NCBI RefSeq assembly: GCF_014353015.1
Contig: NZ_CP060704.1
Coordinates: forward strand, 2,133,001 to 2,197,000
DNA from: Chitinimonas koreensis
Lineage (GTDB): Bacteria > Pseudomonadota > Gammaproteobacteria > Burkholderiales > Chitinimonadaceae
DNA: 64,000 nt
Direction: 5' to 3'
The notes under the pieces were generated by a model, which saw only the letters and a program-made list of their open reading frames with translations, was not told where the DNA came from and ran no database searches. Shown here one piece after another: positions 24,357-31,982 of the stretch. How positions within the stretch are numbered: position 1 is the stretch's first letter; each line of letters begins with the position of its first letter. The position numbers were made by a program, and so were the translations under genes.

Positions 24357-25294
24357 CAGCGGATGCCCCAGGCGAACGGGTCGGCCGGATCGACGATCAG
24401 CTCGGCCTCGCCGTTGACGTAGGCGCGGCTGGCGATGCGCGGCAGCAGCCGGCCGCCGGCCTCCTCGAAGCTGGCCTCGAACACGCTGCCGATCACGCTC
24501 TCCTGGCGCCAGACCTGGCCGGCCGCCAGCTTGCCGTCGGCGGCGAGGCAGGCCACCTTGGCGCTGGTGCCGGTGCCGCAGGGCGAGCGGTCGTAGGCGA
24601 GGCCGGGGCAGAGCACGAAGTTGCGCGCGTCGGCGCGTTCGCTCGGGCCGAACAGCTCGACGTGGTCGATCTCGGCGCCGTCGGCGCCGGTCACCTGCTG
24701 GCGCGCCAGCGCGGCGCGGATGCGCATCGCGCAGTCGGTGAGCCGGGGGATGTTGTCGGCGGCCAGCCGCAGGCCGTGGTCGGCGACCAGGAAGAACCAG
24801 TTGCCGCCCCAGGCCACGTCGCCGTGCAGCCGGCCGTAGCCCTCGACATCGAGCGGCACGCGCGCCGCCAGCCGGTAGCTCGGCACGTTGAGCAGGCTCA
24901 CGCTGCCGTCGGCCGCCAGCGTGGCCTCGACCACCCCGACCGGGGTGTCGATGCGGTGGCGGCCCGGCCCGATGCGGCCCAGGTGGGCAAGGGTGGCGAC
25001 CAGGCCGATGGTGCCGTGGCCGCACATGCCCAGCGTGCCGACGTTGTTGAAGAAGATCACCCCGGCGGCGCAGCCGGCTTCGTGCGGTTCGCACAACAGC
25101 GCGCCGACCACCGTGTCGCTGCCGCGCGGCTCGTTGACGATGGCCGAGCGGAAGTGGTCGAAGCGGCGCTCGAAGCGTGCGCGGCGCTCGGCCAGCGGCC
25201 CGTCGCCGAGCTCGGGACCGCCGGCCAGCACCACGCGGGTGGGCTCGCCGCCGGTATGCGAATCGACTACGCGGATGCGGTGAAGCTCAGTCAT
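24356..25294 (-). CDS. 4-Hydroxyproline 2-epimerase
   Basis: A 312-residue proline-racemase-superfamily enzyme. Both catalytic cysteines are present: Cys91 in NVGTLGMCGHGTIG and Cys239 in YDRSPCGTGTSAK. That makes it an epimerase rather than a trans-3-hydroxyproline dehydratase, which carries Thr or Ser at one site. It converts trans-4-hydroxy-L-proline to cis-4-hydroxy-D-proline, the first step of the pathway. The start is ATG 25294-25292. It is the first gene of the minus-strand operon and is divergent from the PAS-AraC regulator. Confidence 0.93.
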   Translation of the reverse strand: MTELHRIRVVDSHTGGEPTRVVLAGGPELGDGPLAERRARFERRFDHFRSAIVNEPRGSDTVVGALLCEPHEAGCAAGVIFFNNVGTLGMCGHGTIGLVATLAHLGRIGPGRHRIDTPVGVVEATLAADGSVSLLNVPSYRLAARVPLDVEGYGRLHGDVAWGGNWFFLVADHGLRLAADNIPRLTDCAMRIRAALARQQVTGADGAEIDHVELFGPSERADARNFVLCPGLAYDRSPCGTGTSAKVACLAADGKLAAGQVWRQESVIGSVFEASFEEAGGRLLPRIASRAYVNGEAELIVDPADPFAWGIR

Positions 25295-25454
25295 GCGGCA
25301 TTTCCTCGGGGCTTGCGCCCGGGTTTCGAATGCCGTCATGCTAGTTTTGGGTGGTCCGGCGATCTTGTGCGATCTCGCCACCCTGGCGCCCCTTTCCGGC
25401 AAATCGCCGCCGGCCGCGCTGCCCGGTCCGGCAGCACCCCTGGAGCCGCCTCTC

Positions 25455-26213
25455 GTGGAGCCCGTTCTCAAGGCCTGGCGCGACGATTTCATCGCCGCGC
25501 TGGCGCAGCCCCTGTTCGTCGAAGCGCTGTTCGACCGCATGCCCGACATGGTCTTTTCGGTGAAGGACCGCGAGGGCCGCTACGTCACCATGTCCGAGGC
25601 CTGTGCCGACCGCTGCGGCCTGGCGAACAAGCGCGAGGCGGTCGGCCGCACCGCGCACGAGTTGTTTCCGCAACACATGGCCGACCGCTACGCCGAGCAG
25701 GACGAGCAGCTGTTCCGCACCGGCCAGCCGGTGGTCGACAACCTCGACCTGACGCTGTTCAACAACCGCAAGCCCGGCTGGTGCCTGAGCAACAAGACCC
25801 CGCTCTACGACCGCCAGGGCCGCATCGTCGGCCTGGCCTGCCTGTCGCGCGACCTGATCGAACCGAGCCGCGCCGGCATCGTCGACGCGCCGATGGCGGC
25901 CACCGTCGACCTGATGCTGGCGCGCTACGCCGAACCGTTGCGGGTCGAGGCGCTGGCCGAGCTGGCCGGCGTGTCGCTGGCGCGCTTCGAGCGGCGCATG
26001 AAGAAGATCTTCCAGCTCTCGGCCGGCCAATTCATCATCAAGACCCGCATCGATTCGGCCGCGGCGAGGCTCGCCCACACCGACGAGCCGATCGCCGACA
26101 TCGCGCTAGCCTGCGGCTTCTGCGACCAGAGCGCGCTGTCCAAGCAGTTCCGCCAGCTCACCGGCATGACGCCGCGCGAGTACCGGCAGTGGGCGCGGCG
26201 GGGGCCGGGGTAG
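25455..26213 (+). CDS. PAS domain AraC-family regulator of the hydroxyproline operon
   Basis: An N-terminal PAS domain (FDRMPDMVFSVKDREGRYVT, YDRQGRIVGLACLSRDLIEP) is joined to a C-terminal AraC helix-turn-helix pair (LRVEALAELAGVSLARFERR, IADIALACGFCDQSALSKQF, GMTPREYRQWARR). The divergent position next to the epimerase gene makes it the likely operon regulator, sensing the substrate through PAS. I chose GTG 25455 (252 residues): the 162 bases upstream have low third-position GC and would otherwise leave no divergent promoter. ATG 25338 or 25293, in the same frame, are alternatives. Confidence 0.85.
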   Translation: MEPVLKAWRDDFIAALAQPLFVEALFDRMPDMVFSVKDREGRYVTMSEACADRCGLANKREAVGRTAHELFPQHMADRYAEQDEQLFRTGQPVVDNLDLTLFNNRKPGWCLSNKTPLYDRQGRIVGLACLSRDLIEPSRAGIVDAPMAATVDLMLARYAEPLRVEALAELAGVSLARFERRMKKIFQLSAGQFIIKTRIDSAAARLAHTDEPIADIALACGFCDQSALSKQFRQLTGMTPREYRQWARRGPG

Positions 26214-26607
26214 GGCGCGGCGCATCGGTCTTGCCTCGCCCGCAGTGCGCAGGATGGACGGCGAGAACGCCGCCGGGCTTGAAGCCGCGGCGCCGGGCGA
26301 GCGGCCAGCCCGCGGCGCCGAGCTCCGCCGCGGCCGGTCGCCGTGAACCGGTGCATGCCGATCGCTTCGACCGCGCGCCCGACCTGCCGCGGGTCGATCA
26401 CGCGCGTATCCGGCTGTCAGGCGGGAGCGGGCGGGTGGCGGGCACGCGTTCGACCGGCGCTACCTGCCGCTCGCGATCGGGCATCGGCTGACCAGGTCGC
26501 GCCATGCGCAAACCGGCGGCATGGCCGGACCGGCCGCCCGCACGGCCGCGCCGCCAGCAGGGCGCGCACATATAATGCGACTTTCAGACACATATTGATG
26601 GCTCGCC
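26214..26607. promoter_or_regulatory. Intergenic region with a consensus -10 box for the RHH gene
   Basis: TATAAT at 26571-26576 is a perfect -10 hexamer, 33 bases upstream of the ATG at 26608; no convincing -35 precedes it. The remaining 350 bases are GC-rich, show no homology I recognise, and contain only short open frames without ribosome sites. Confidence 0.5.
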
Positions 26608-26790
26608 ATGGAAAACAAGACCGCACGGCTGACGATCTTGATCGACCCGCACAAGAAGCGGGCGTTCGAGGAGCTTTGCGCGTCCCAGGATCTGACGCCG
26701 TCCCAGGTGGTCCGGCAGTTGATCCGCGACTACCTGGCCGCCCATGGCGTCGACTATCCCAGCAAGGCTGCCGCCGCGAAACGGGCTTAG
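26608..26790 (+). CDS. Ribbon-helix-helix (CopG-like) DNA-binding protein
   Basis: A 60-residue protein. The N-terminal beta strand RLTILIDPHKKRAFEELCAS is followed by LTPSQVVRQLIRDYLAAHG, the pattern of an RHH/Arc-type repressor that binds DNA as a dimer. There is a strong TATAAT just upstream and no toxin gene beside it. It could be a stand-alone regulator or an orphan antitoxin. Convergent with the SulP gene. Confidence 0.75.
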   Translation: MENKTARLTILIDPHKKRAFEELCASQDLTPSQVVRQLIRDYLAAHGVDYPSKAAAAKRA

Positions 26791-26900
26791 GGACGCGGGC
26801 GGAACCCGGCGAAGCGGTTCCGGCTAGGCGCGCGAGCGCAGGCGGTACATGGGTGCGGCAAGCTCGTGCGACGACGCCGGAAGGGTTTCGCTGGCGGCGC

Positions 26901-28670
26901 TTAGTTTCGCTTCTCGTCGTGGTCGCCATGCCGGGCATGACCGAAGTAGGCCTTGCTGACTTCCAGCCACTTGCCGATGGTGGTGGTGGCCGCCAACGGC
27001 GGTGATTCCGCCAGGCGGCGGCCCGCTTCCGCCAGCGCCAGGGCGAAGTCCTGCACATAGTTTTCGGCGCCTAGCTCGCCGAGCACCCCAGCCTTCCCGA
27101 GCTTGGCCATGACCCGGTGATTGGCCTCGCAGACCAGTACCGTCACCCCTTTATCCCGCAGCTCCTGGATGACGTCCACCAGGCTCTGGAGGGCGGTCAT
27201 GTCGATGAAGGGAACCTTGCGGAGCCGCAGGATCAGTACGCCCTGGGCGTCCAGCGATCGCAGCAGGGCATGTTCGAAGGTTCCGACCGCCCCGAAGAAC
27301 AAGGGACCGGCAATTTCGTAGACCAGCGCCCCCTTGGGCAACTGGGTCCAGCCCAGCTCCGCCAGCTCGTGCTTCAGGTCGGTGCCGGTCATGTGCTGCA
27401 CCTCGACGCTTTCCACCATGCGGCGCATGAAGTGCAGGATGGCCAGGATGACTCCGATGTTCACGGCCACGACCAGATCGACCAATACCGTCAAGGCGAA
27501 CGTGATCAGCAGGATCGCCGCATCCGCGCGCGGAGCGTGAAGCAGGACATGCTTGAAGCGGTGCAGCTCGCTCATGTTGTACGCCACCACGAACAGGATC
27601 GCGGCCAGCGTCGCCAGGGGGATGAAGGCCGCGTAAGGCGCCGCGACGAGCAAGACGACCGTCAGCGTCAGCACATGCGCTACGCCCGCCAATGGGCTGT
27701 TGCCGCCATGGCGAATCGAGGTGGCCGTGCGCGCGATGGCACCCGTCGCCGCGAATCCGCCGAACAGGGGAACGATGACGTTGGCGATGCCCTGGCCGAT
27801 CAATTCCTGATTCGAATCGTGCCTGGTGCCGGTCATGCCGTCGGCGACGACGGCGGAGAGCAAGGACTCCATCGCGCCCAGCATGGCGACGGTGAAGGCC
27901 GGCCCCACCAGCTGGATGATCAGCGCCGGGTTCAGGCTGGGCGGCGAATATGCGGGCAGGCCGCTGGGGATGCCGCCATAGGCGCTGCCGATGGTGGCGA
28001 CCCCGGGCAGCGGGAACCACCATTGCCACAGCGTGGTGACGACCAGCGCCACCAGCGGGCCGGGCACTTGGCCGAGTCCGGGGACGCGCTTGGAATACAG
28101 CGTGAGGATCAGGCTCAGCACCCCGATGGCTGCGGTGCCGACATGGAGATGGGGCAGCGCCAGCAGGGAGCTGGCCAGGCGATCGTGGAAGTGCGGTCCG
28201 CCGACCCCGGCCAGACCCAGGAAGTCCTTCCATTGGCCCACCCAGATGATGACGGCAATGCCGGTGGTGAAGCCGATGATGACCGGGGAGGGGATGAAGC
28301 GGATGACGGCGCCCATCCGGACCGCGCCCATGACGATCAGCATCAGCCCCGCCATCAGGGTGGCCAGCTGGAGTCCTTCGATACCGTACTGCGCGGTGAT
28401 GCCCGACAGGATGGCGACGAATGCCCCGGTCGGCCCGGCGATCTGGACACGGCTGCCGCCGAGCAGGGAGACCGCCAAGCCGCCGATGATGGCCGTGTAG
28501 ATACCCTGCTCCGGCCGGGCGCCGGACGCGATGGCGAAGGCCATGGCGAGCGGCAAGGCCACGACGCCGACGATCAGGCCGGCGACGATGTTGCCCGCCC
28601 ATTTCCCCTTGCCGAACAGGCCCGCGCGTTTGGCTTCAAGAACGCTGATCACGGCATGCCTTTCGTCCAA
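26901..28670 (-). CDS. SulP-family inorganic anion transporter with STAS domain
   Basis: A 589-residue membrane protein with about 10-14 hydrophobic helices. The SulP signature starts VAGLIVGVVALPLAMAFAIA and AAIIGGLAVSLLGGSRVQIA-like text, with GPTGAFVAILSGI. The C-terminal cytoplasmic STAS domain (about 440-560) contains VLILRLRKVPFIDMTALQSL. Family members import sulfate, bicarbonate or other oxyanions, often with Na+ or H+. No carbonic anhydrase or sulfate gene is adjacent, so the substrate is open. A C-terminal extension of about 40 residues follows STAS. Confidence 0.92.
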   Translation of the reverse strand: MDERHAVISVLEAKRAGLFGKGKWAGNIVAGLIVGVVALPLAMAFAIASGARPEQGIYTAIIGGLAVSLLGGSRVQIAGPTGAFVAILSGITAQYGIEGLQLATLMAGLMLIVMGAVRMGAVIRFIPSPVIIGFTTGIAVIIWVGQWKDFLGLAGVGGPHFHDRLASSLLALPHLHVGTAAIGVLSLILTLYSKRVPGLGQVPGPLVALVVTTLWQWWFPLPGVATIGSAYGGIPSGLPAYSPPSLNPALIIQLVGPAFTVAMLGAMESLLSAVVADGMTGTRHDSNQELIGQGIANVIVPLFGGFAATGAIARTATSIRHGGNSPLAGVAHVLTLTVVLLVAAPYAAFIPLATLAAILFVVAYNMSELHRFKHVLLHAPRADAAILLITFALTVLVDLVVAVNIGVILAILHFMRRMVESVEVQHMTGTDLKHELAELGWTQLPKGALVYEIAGPLFFGAVGTFEHALLRSLDAQGVLILRLRKVPFIDMTALQSLVDVIQELRDKGVTVLVCEANHRVMAKLGKAGVLGELGAENYVQDFALALAEAGRRLAESPPLAATTTIGKWLEVSKAYFGHARHGDHDEKRN

Positions 28671-28775
28671 TGCCTAAGCGCATTCTAGATGCATTCCCTT
28701 AGCCTTACAGGTGATTTGCATTATCATATGATTAACATGCTGCGCACATGTCGAGGCGCGCGATGAACTGCGAGA
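28671..28775. promoter_or_regulatory. AT-rich divergent promoter region (SulP / GNAT)
   Basis: A short divergent gap that is clearly AT-rich. It contains the palindrome ATCATATGAT at about 28724-28733 and a candidate -10 TATCAT. It likely carries promoters for both directions; exact elements cannot be fixed by eye. Confidence 0.45.
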
Positions 28776-29231
28776 ATGAGGATCGGGATGGCCAAAGGGG
28801 TGCAATTGCGTTTGATGGCGGCGAGCGATTGGGAGGCCTGCCGCGCGCTTTGCGGCGCGGGTTTCGGGGGCGCCCAGTGCGAGCTGCCGTCGCAGGACGT
28901 GCTGAAACGCTTCCTGGCCCGCAATCCCTTCATGAGCTGGGTGGCGTGCGACGAGGCCGCGCGCGTCGTCGGCTGCGTGCTCTGCGGTACCGACGCTTGG
29001 CGCGGCTATCTGTACCACTTGGTGGTGGAATCCGCATTCCGGCGGCGAGGCATCGGTGAACTGCTGCTCGGGCGGGCGATGGGCGGCTTGCAGAAGTTCG
29101 GGATCCAGAAAGCCCTGATCCTGTCCCCGCGAGGCAATCCGGATATGGAGCTGCTGCTGCTCGAGCGGGGCTGGCGCCGCGGCGACGACGTGACGGTCTA
29201 TGTCGCCGACTTGAGTGTCCCGGCCACCTGA
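28776..29231 (+). CDS. GNAT-family N-acetyltransferase
   Basis: A 151-residue single GNAT domain. The acetyl-CoA pyrophosphate loop is FRRRGIGELLLGRAM (R-R-x-G-I-G), preceded by the beta strand YLYHLVVESA. The C-terminal part LILSPRGNPDMELLLLERGW matches the usual motif B region. The substrate is unknown. It is the first of six closely spaced plus-strand genes; the next begins two bases after the stop. Confidence 0.85.
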   Translation: MRIGMAKGVQLRLMAASDWEACRALCGAGFGGAQCELPSQDVLKRFLARNPFMSWVACDEAARVVGCVLCGTDAWRGYLYHLVVESAFRRRGIGELLLGRAMGGLQKFGIQKALILSPRGNPDMELLLLERGWRRGDDVTVYVADLSVPAT

Positions 29232-29233
29232 GC

Positions 29234-30052
29234 ATGAACCAGGACGACCATGTGACCCGGTTCATCGATTGGATACTGGCGGGGACCGATCGCCCTGAAA
29301 AACCGTTCGTGATGGAATTCGACGGCACGCTGAGCCTGCATTTCGAGCCCTCCATCGTGCAAAGTCAGATGAATCTCGAAACGCCCGACCTCCTGGTGCT
29401 CAACTACACCCAGGCGATGATGGGCTTCCTGCTGCTGCAGCCCGCTCCCGCGCGGATGTGCCAGATCGGGTTGGGCGGCGGCTCCCTGGCGAAATTCTGC
29501 TATCGCTATCTGCCGGGAACCGACCTGGACGTCGTCGAGATCAACCCCGACGTGATCGCGCTGCGGGATCGCTTCCGCGTTCCCAAGGACGACGCGCGCT
29601 TCCGCGTGGTGCCAGGCGATGGCGCCGAGCATGTCGAATCCATGCGGGACCGCTACGACACCTTGCTGGTGGACGGATTCACGGAGCATGGCCTGCCGAC
29701 GGCCTTGAGCACGCGGGCCTTCTATCAAGGCTGTCACGACGCGCTGTGCACGGGCGGCGTCCTGGTCGTCAACCTGGCGGCGGGGGACGGCATGCCGGCA
29801 CACCTCATCGACCGGATACACCGGGTCTTCCGGGGCCAGATCGCGGTTGTCCAGGCCGAGGATTCCTGGAACGTGGTGGTGTTCGCCATGAAAGACCGGC
29901 CTATCCGGCAAGCCTGGCGGCAGCTGTCGCGGCGTGCCGATGCGCTGGCGGCCAGGATGCCTGTCGACCTCCATCCCGTCGCCGCGTCGCTGGTCTCGTA
30001 TTTCCGGAGCGGAGCCTGTCGCAACGACGACCTACCTGCTTCGTCCGCCTAG
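29234..30052 (+). CDS. Spermidine-synthase-like methyltransferase-fold protein
   Basis: A 272-residue Rossmann-fold protein. The nucleotide-binding loop is CQIGLGGGSLAKFCYRYLPG, followed by VVEINPDVIALRDRF (acidic residue at the end of beta 2) and VVPGDGAEHVESMRDRYDTL, LVDGFTEHGLPTALSTRAFY. These fit the spermine/spermidine synthase superfamily. Many such stand-alone homologues have no proven aminopropyltransferase activity. It is probably in one operon with the GNAT gene, which together might modify a polyamine; that is speculation. Confidence 0.8.
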   Translation: MNQDDHVTRFIDWILAGTDRPEKPFVMEFDGTLSLHFEPSIVQSQMNLETPDLLVLNYTQAMMGFLLLQPAPARMCQIGLGGGSLAKFCYRYLPGTDLDVVEINPDVIALRDRFRVPKDDARFRVVPGDGAEHVESMRDRYDTLLVDGFTEHGLPTALSTRAFYQGCHDALCTGGVLVVNLAAGDGMPAHLIDRIHRVFRGQIAVVQAEDSWNVVVFAMKDRPIRQAWRQLSRRADALAARMPVDLHPVAASLVSYFRSGACRNDDLPASSA

Positions 30053-30073
30053 GCAGCAGGAGACGAAGCAGAC

Positions 30074-30829
30074 ATGCCGCTCGGGTACTTGAGGCGCCTG
30101 ACCACTCATCAACGCGATTTCACCGCGGATCGCCACCTGGGCTACGCCCTCGCCTTCGTTGCGGGGGCGACCAACGCCGGGGGTTTCCTGGCAGTCGGGC
30201 AATACACCTCGCACATGACGGGCATCGCATCCCTGATGGCCGACGCGGCGGCCTTGGGACAACTGTCCATGGCGGCGGTGGCGCTCGCGTCGCTGGTGAC
30301 CTTTGTCCTTGGGGCGGCCACGACCGCGTTGCTGACCAACTGGGCCAGCCGACGGCGGCTTCAGAGCAAATATGCGCTCAGCCTGCTGCTCGAGGCGCTG
30401 TTGCTCCTGCTGTTCGGCGTGGCCGGGAGTTATCTCGCCACCGTACGAGACCTGGTGGCGCCCATGACCGTCCTGTTGCTCTGCTTCATCATGGGTTTGC
30501 AGAATGCCGTGATCACCAAGATATCCGGAGCCACGATACGGACCACGCACATCACCGGCATCGTCACGGACATCGGCATCGAGCTGGGCAAGCTCCTGTA
30601 TTTCAACCGTCGCACCGGGCCTGGCTTGCAGGCAGTCCGCGCCAATCGCGCCAAGCTGAGGCTCCATGGCCTGCTGTTGCTGAACTTCACCGCCGGGGGC
30701 GTGACCGGCGCCGTGGGCTTCAAGCAATTCGGCTTCATCGCCACCGTCCCATTGGCCTTGGGATTGGCGCTGCTGGCGGTCATGCCGGTGCTGGACGACC
30801 TGGCGGCGATCGCGCGGCGGCGCAGATGA
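30074..30829 (+). CDS. DUF1275 (YoaK-like) membrane protein
   Basis: A 251-residue inner-membrane protein with about six helices. The family signature is visible: LAFVAGATNAGGFLAVGQYT, SHMTGIASLMADAAALG, LLLCFIMGLQNAVITKISGA, RTTHITGIVTDIGIELGKLL. The function of the family is unknown. A GGAGA sits just upstream of the ATG. Its stop overlaps the next start as ATGA. Confidence 0.9.
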   Translation: MPLGYLRRLTTHQRDFTADRHLGYALAFVAGATNAGGFLAVGQYTSHMTGIASLMADAAALGQLSMAAVALASLVTFVLGAATTALLTNWASRRRLQSKYALSLLLEALLLLLFGVAGSYLATVRDLVAPMTVLLLCFIMGLQNAVITKISGATIRTTHITGIVTDIGIELGKLLYFNRRTGPGLQAVRANRAKLRLHGLLLLNFTAGGVTGAVGFKQFGFIATVPLALGLALLAVMPVLDDLAAIARRRR

Positions 30830-31086
30830 ACGCCGGCGCGATGATATTGACCCGTTCCTCCCGCTCAGGCCTTCCCATGCCCACATTGACGCATCACCTC
30901 CGCCGAACCGCTCGAGCCTTCATGACCGTGCTGTGCATGTTCACCGGCATTGGGCGTGGCAAGCACTACCGGAACCCTGACCAGGGTTTGACGCTCAAGC
31001 ATTTCGTGATGGGCGGGATCGCCGCCGCGCTGATGCTGATTGGCGGCTTGATCCTGCTGGTACGCTGGATTGCCGCCGATGCATAG
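30826..31086 (+). CDS. Small membrane protein, DUF2970-like
   Basis: The ATG at 30826 overlaps the stop of the DUF1275 gene; ATG 30877 is a shorter alternative. The product is 86 residues. The C-terminal part RAFMTVLCMFTGIGRGKHYR ... LKHFVMGGIAAALMLIGGLI has an N-terminal cytoplasmic segment, a G-I-G-R loop and one transmembrane helix. That is the layout of DUF2970 proteins common in betaproteobacteria. The role is unknown. Confidence 0.65.
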   Translation: MNAGAMILTRSSRSGLPMPTLTHHLRRTARAFMTVLCMFTGIGRGKHYRNPDQGLTLKHFVMGGIAAALMLIGGLILLVRWIAADA

Positions 31087-31426
31087 CGAGCGGATACGTT
31101 TCTACCGGTCGCGCATACCGACCTTCGCCTGCCAGCCGGGCTGCCATGACTGCTGCGGGCCGGTATTGGCCTCGACGACCGAAGTGGCGAGGTTGCCGGA
31201 GGTGAGCGCCATGCGGCGCGCCCGCGCCGAGCGGTCCTGGTCCTGCCCTTACCTGGGCAAGGACGGTTGCACCGTCTATCCGGATCGTCCCCTGATATGC
31301 CGGCTCTTCGGCACGACGCCGCGCCTGCGCTGCCCCAATGGCTGCGCGCCGGAGGCGCCCGTCGCGTCGGCGCTGGAGGCGGACATCGAAGCCTTCATGC
31401 GTCGCGTGCGCCACGTGCTGATCTGA
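31079..31426 (+). CDS. YkgJ-type cysteine-cluster protein
   Basis: A 115-residue protein with the pattern C18-x3-C22-x2-CC (ACQPGCHDCCGP), then SCPYLGKDGCTVYPDRPLIC (Cys56, 64, 74) and CPNGC (Cys85, 89). This is the metal-binding signature of the YkgJ / UPF0153 family, proposed to bind zinc or iron. It starts at ATG 31079, overlapping the previous gene by eight bases. Confidence 0.85.
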   Translation: MHSERIRFYRSRIPTFACQPGCHDCCGPVLASTTEVARLPEVSAMRRARAERSWSCPYLGKDGCTVYPDRPLICRLFGTTPRLRCPNGCAPEAPVASALEADIEAFMRRVRHVLI

Positions 31427-31462
31427 TCTGGCGACCATCCCATTCACTCAAGAGAGGCCCCC

Positions 31463-31801
31463 ATGACATACCCCGACTGTCCGCGATGCGGATCCAGCTT
31501 GACCTACGAGGATGGCGATCTGTACGTCTGCCCGGAATGCGCGCACGAATGGCCGCGTGACGCGCCGGCCGAGGTCGCCGCCGAGGTCAGGCTTGTCCGC
31601 GACTCGAACGGGAACGTGCTCCAGGATGGCGACACCGTGGTGGTCATCAAGGACTTGAAGGTCAAAGGCGCGTCATCGACGCTGAAGGTGGGAACCAAGG
31701 TCAAGAACATCCGGCTGGTCGAGGGTGACCATGATATCGATTGCAAGATCGAGGGCTTTGGCGCGATGCAACTGAAATCCGAGTTTGTAAGGAAGGCCTA
31801 G
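31463..31801 (+). CDS. phnA: PhnA / YjdM zinc-ribbon protein
   Basis: A 112-residue protein. The N-terminal zinc ribbon has Cys6, Cys9, Cys23 and Cys26 (CPRCGSSL ... CPECAHEW). The PhnA core follows: VRDSNGNVLQDGDTVVVIKD, LKVKGASSTLKVGTKVKNIR, LVEGDHDIDCKIEGFG, MQLKSEFVRK. Despite the name, the family is not phosphonoacetate hydrolase and its function is uncertain. GAGAGG precedes the ATG. Confidence 0.93.
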   Translation: MTYPDCPRCGSSLTYEDGDLYVCPECAHEWPRDAPAEVAAEVRLVRDSNGNVLQDGDTVVVIKDLKVKGASSTLKVGTKVKNIRLVEGDHDIDCKIEGFGAMQLKSEFVRKA

Positions 31802-31882
31802 CTGGCAGGCTGGCGTGTAGCTCCGCCAGCCAACCGCGAGGTGGGCAAAACCTTTCTTCTTCTTGTCGGTTGAAAAGAAAAG

Positions 31883-31949
31883 ACGGCACCCGGGTCGAGA
31901 TCGATCGATCCTGATCGATCCTGATCGGTCATGGCTGCCCGGGTGCCGT
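31883..31949. terminator. Bidirectional terminator-like hairpin
   Basis: A 12-base perfect stem (ACGGCACCCGGG at 31883-31894, CCCGGGTGCCGT at 31938-31949) encloses a loop made of GATCGATC repeats. An A-rich run (GAAAAGAAAA) lies on the left, which reads as a T-run for the minus-strand gene. It sits between the convergent phnA and metalloprotease genes. The left arm plus loop also matches 35147-35182 (see findings). Confidence 0.65.
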
Positions 31950-31982
31950 TCGCGGCCGAAGCCGCCCTCCGCCTCGGCGACC

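Noticed and set aside
27117..28688. Long plus-strand frame opposite SulP, rich in Asp, Gln and His
   Set aside because: Antisense artefact; the minus strand encodes membrane helices and a STAS domain.
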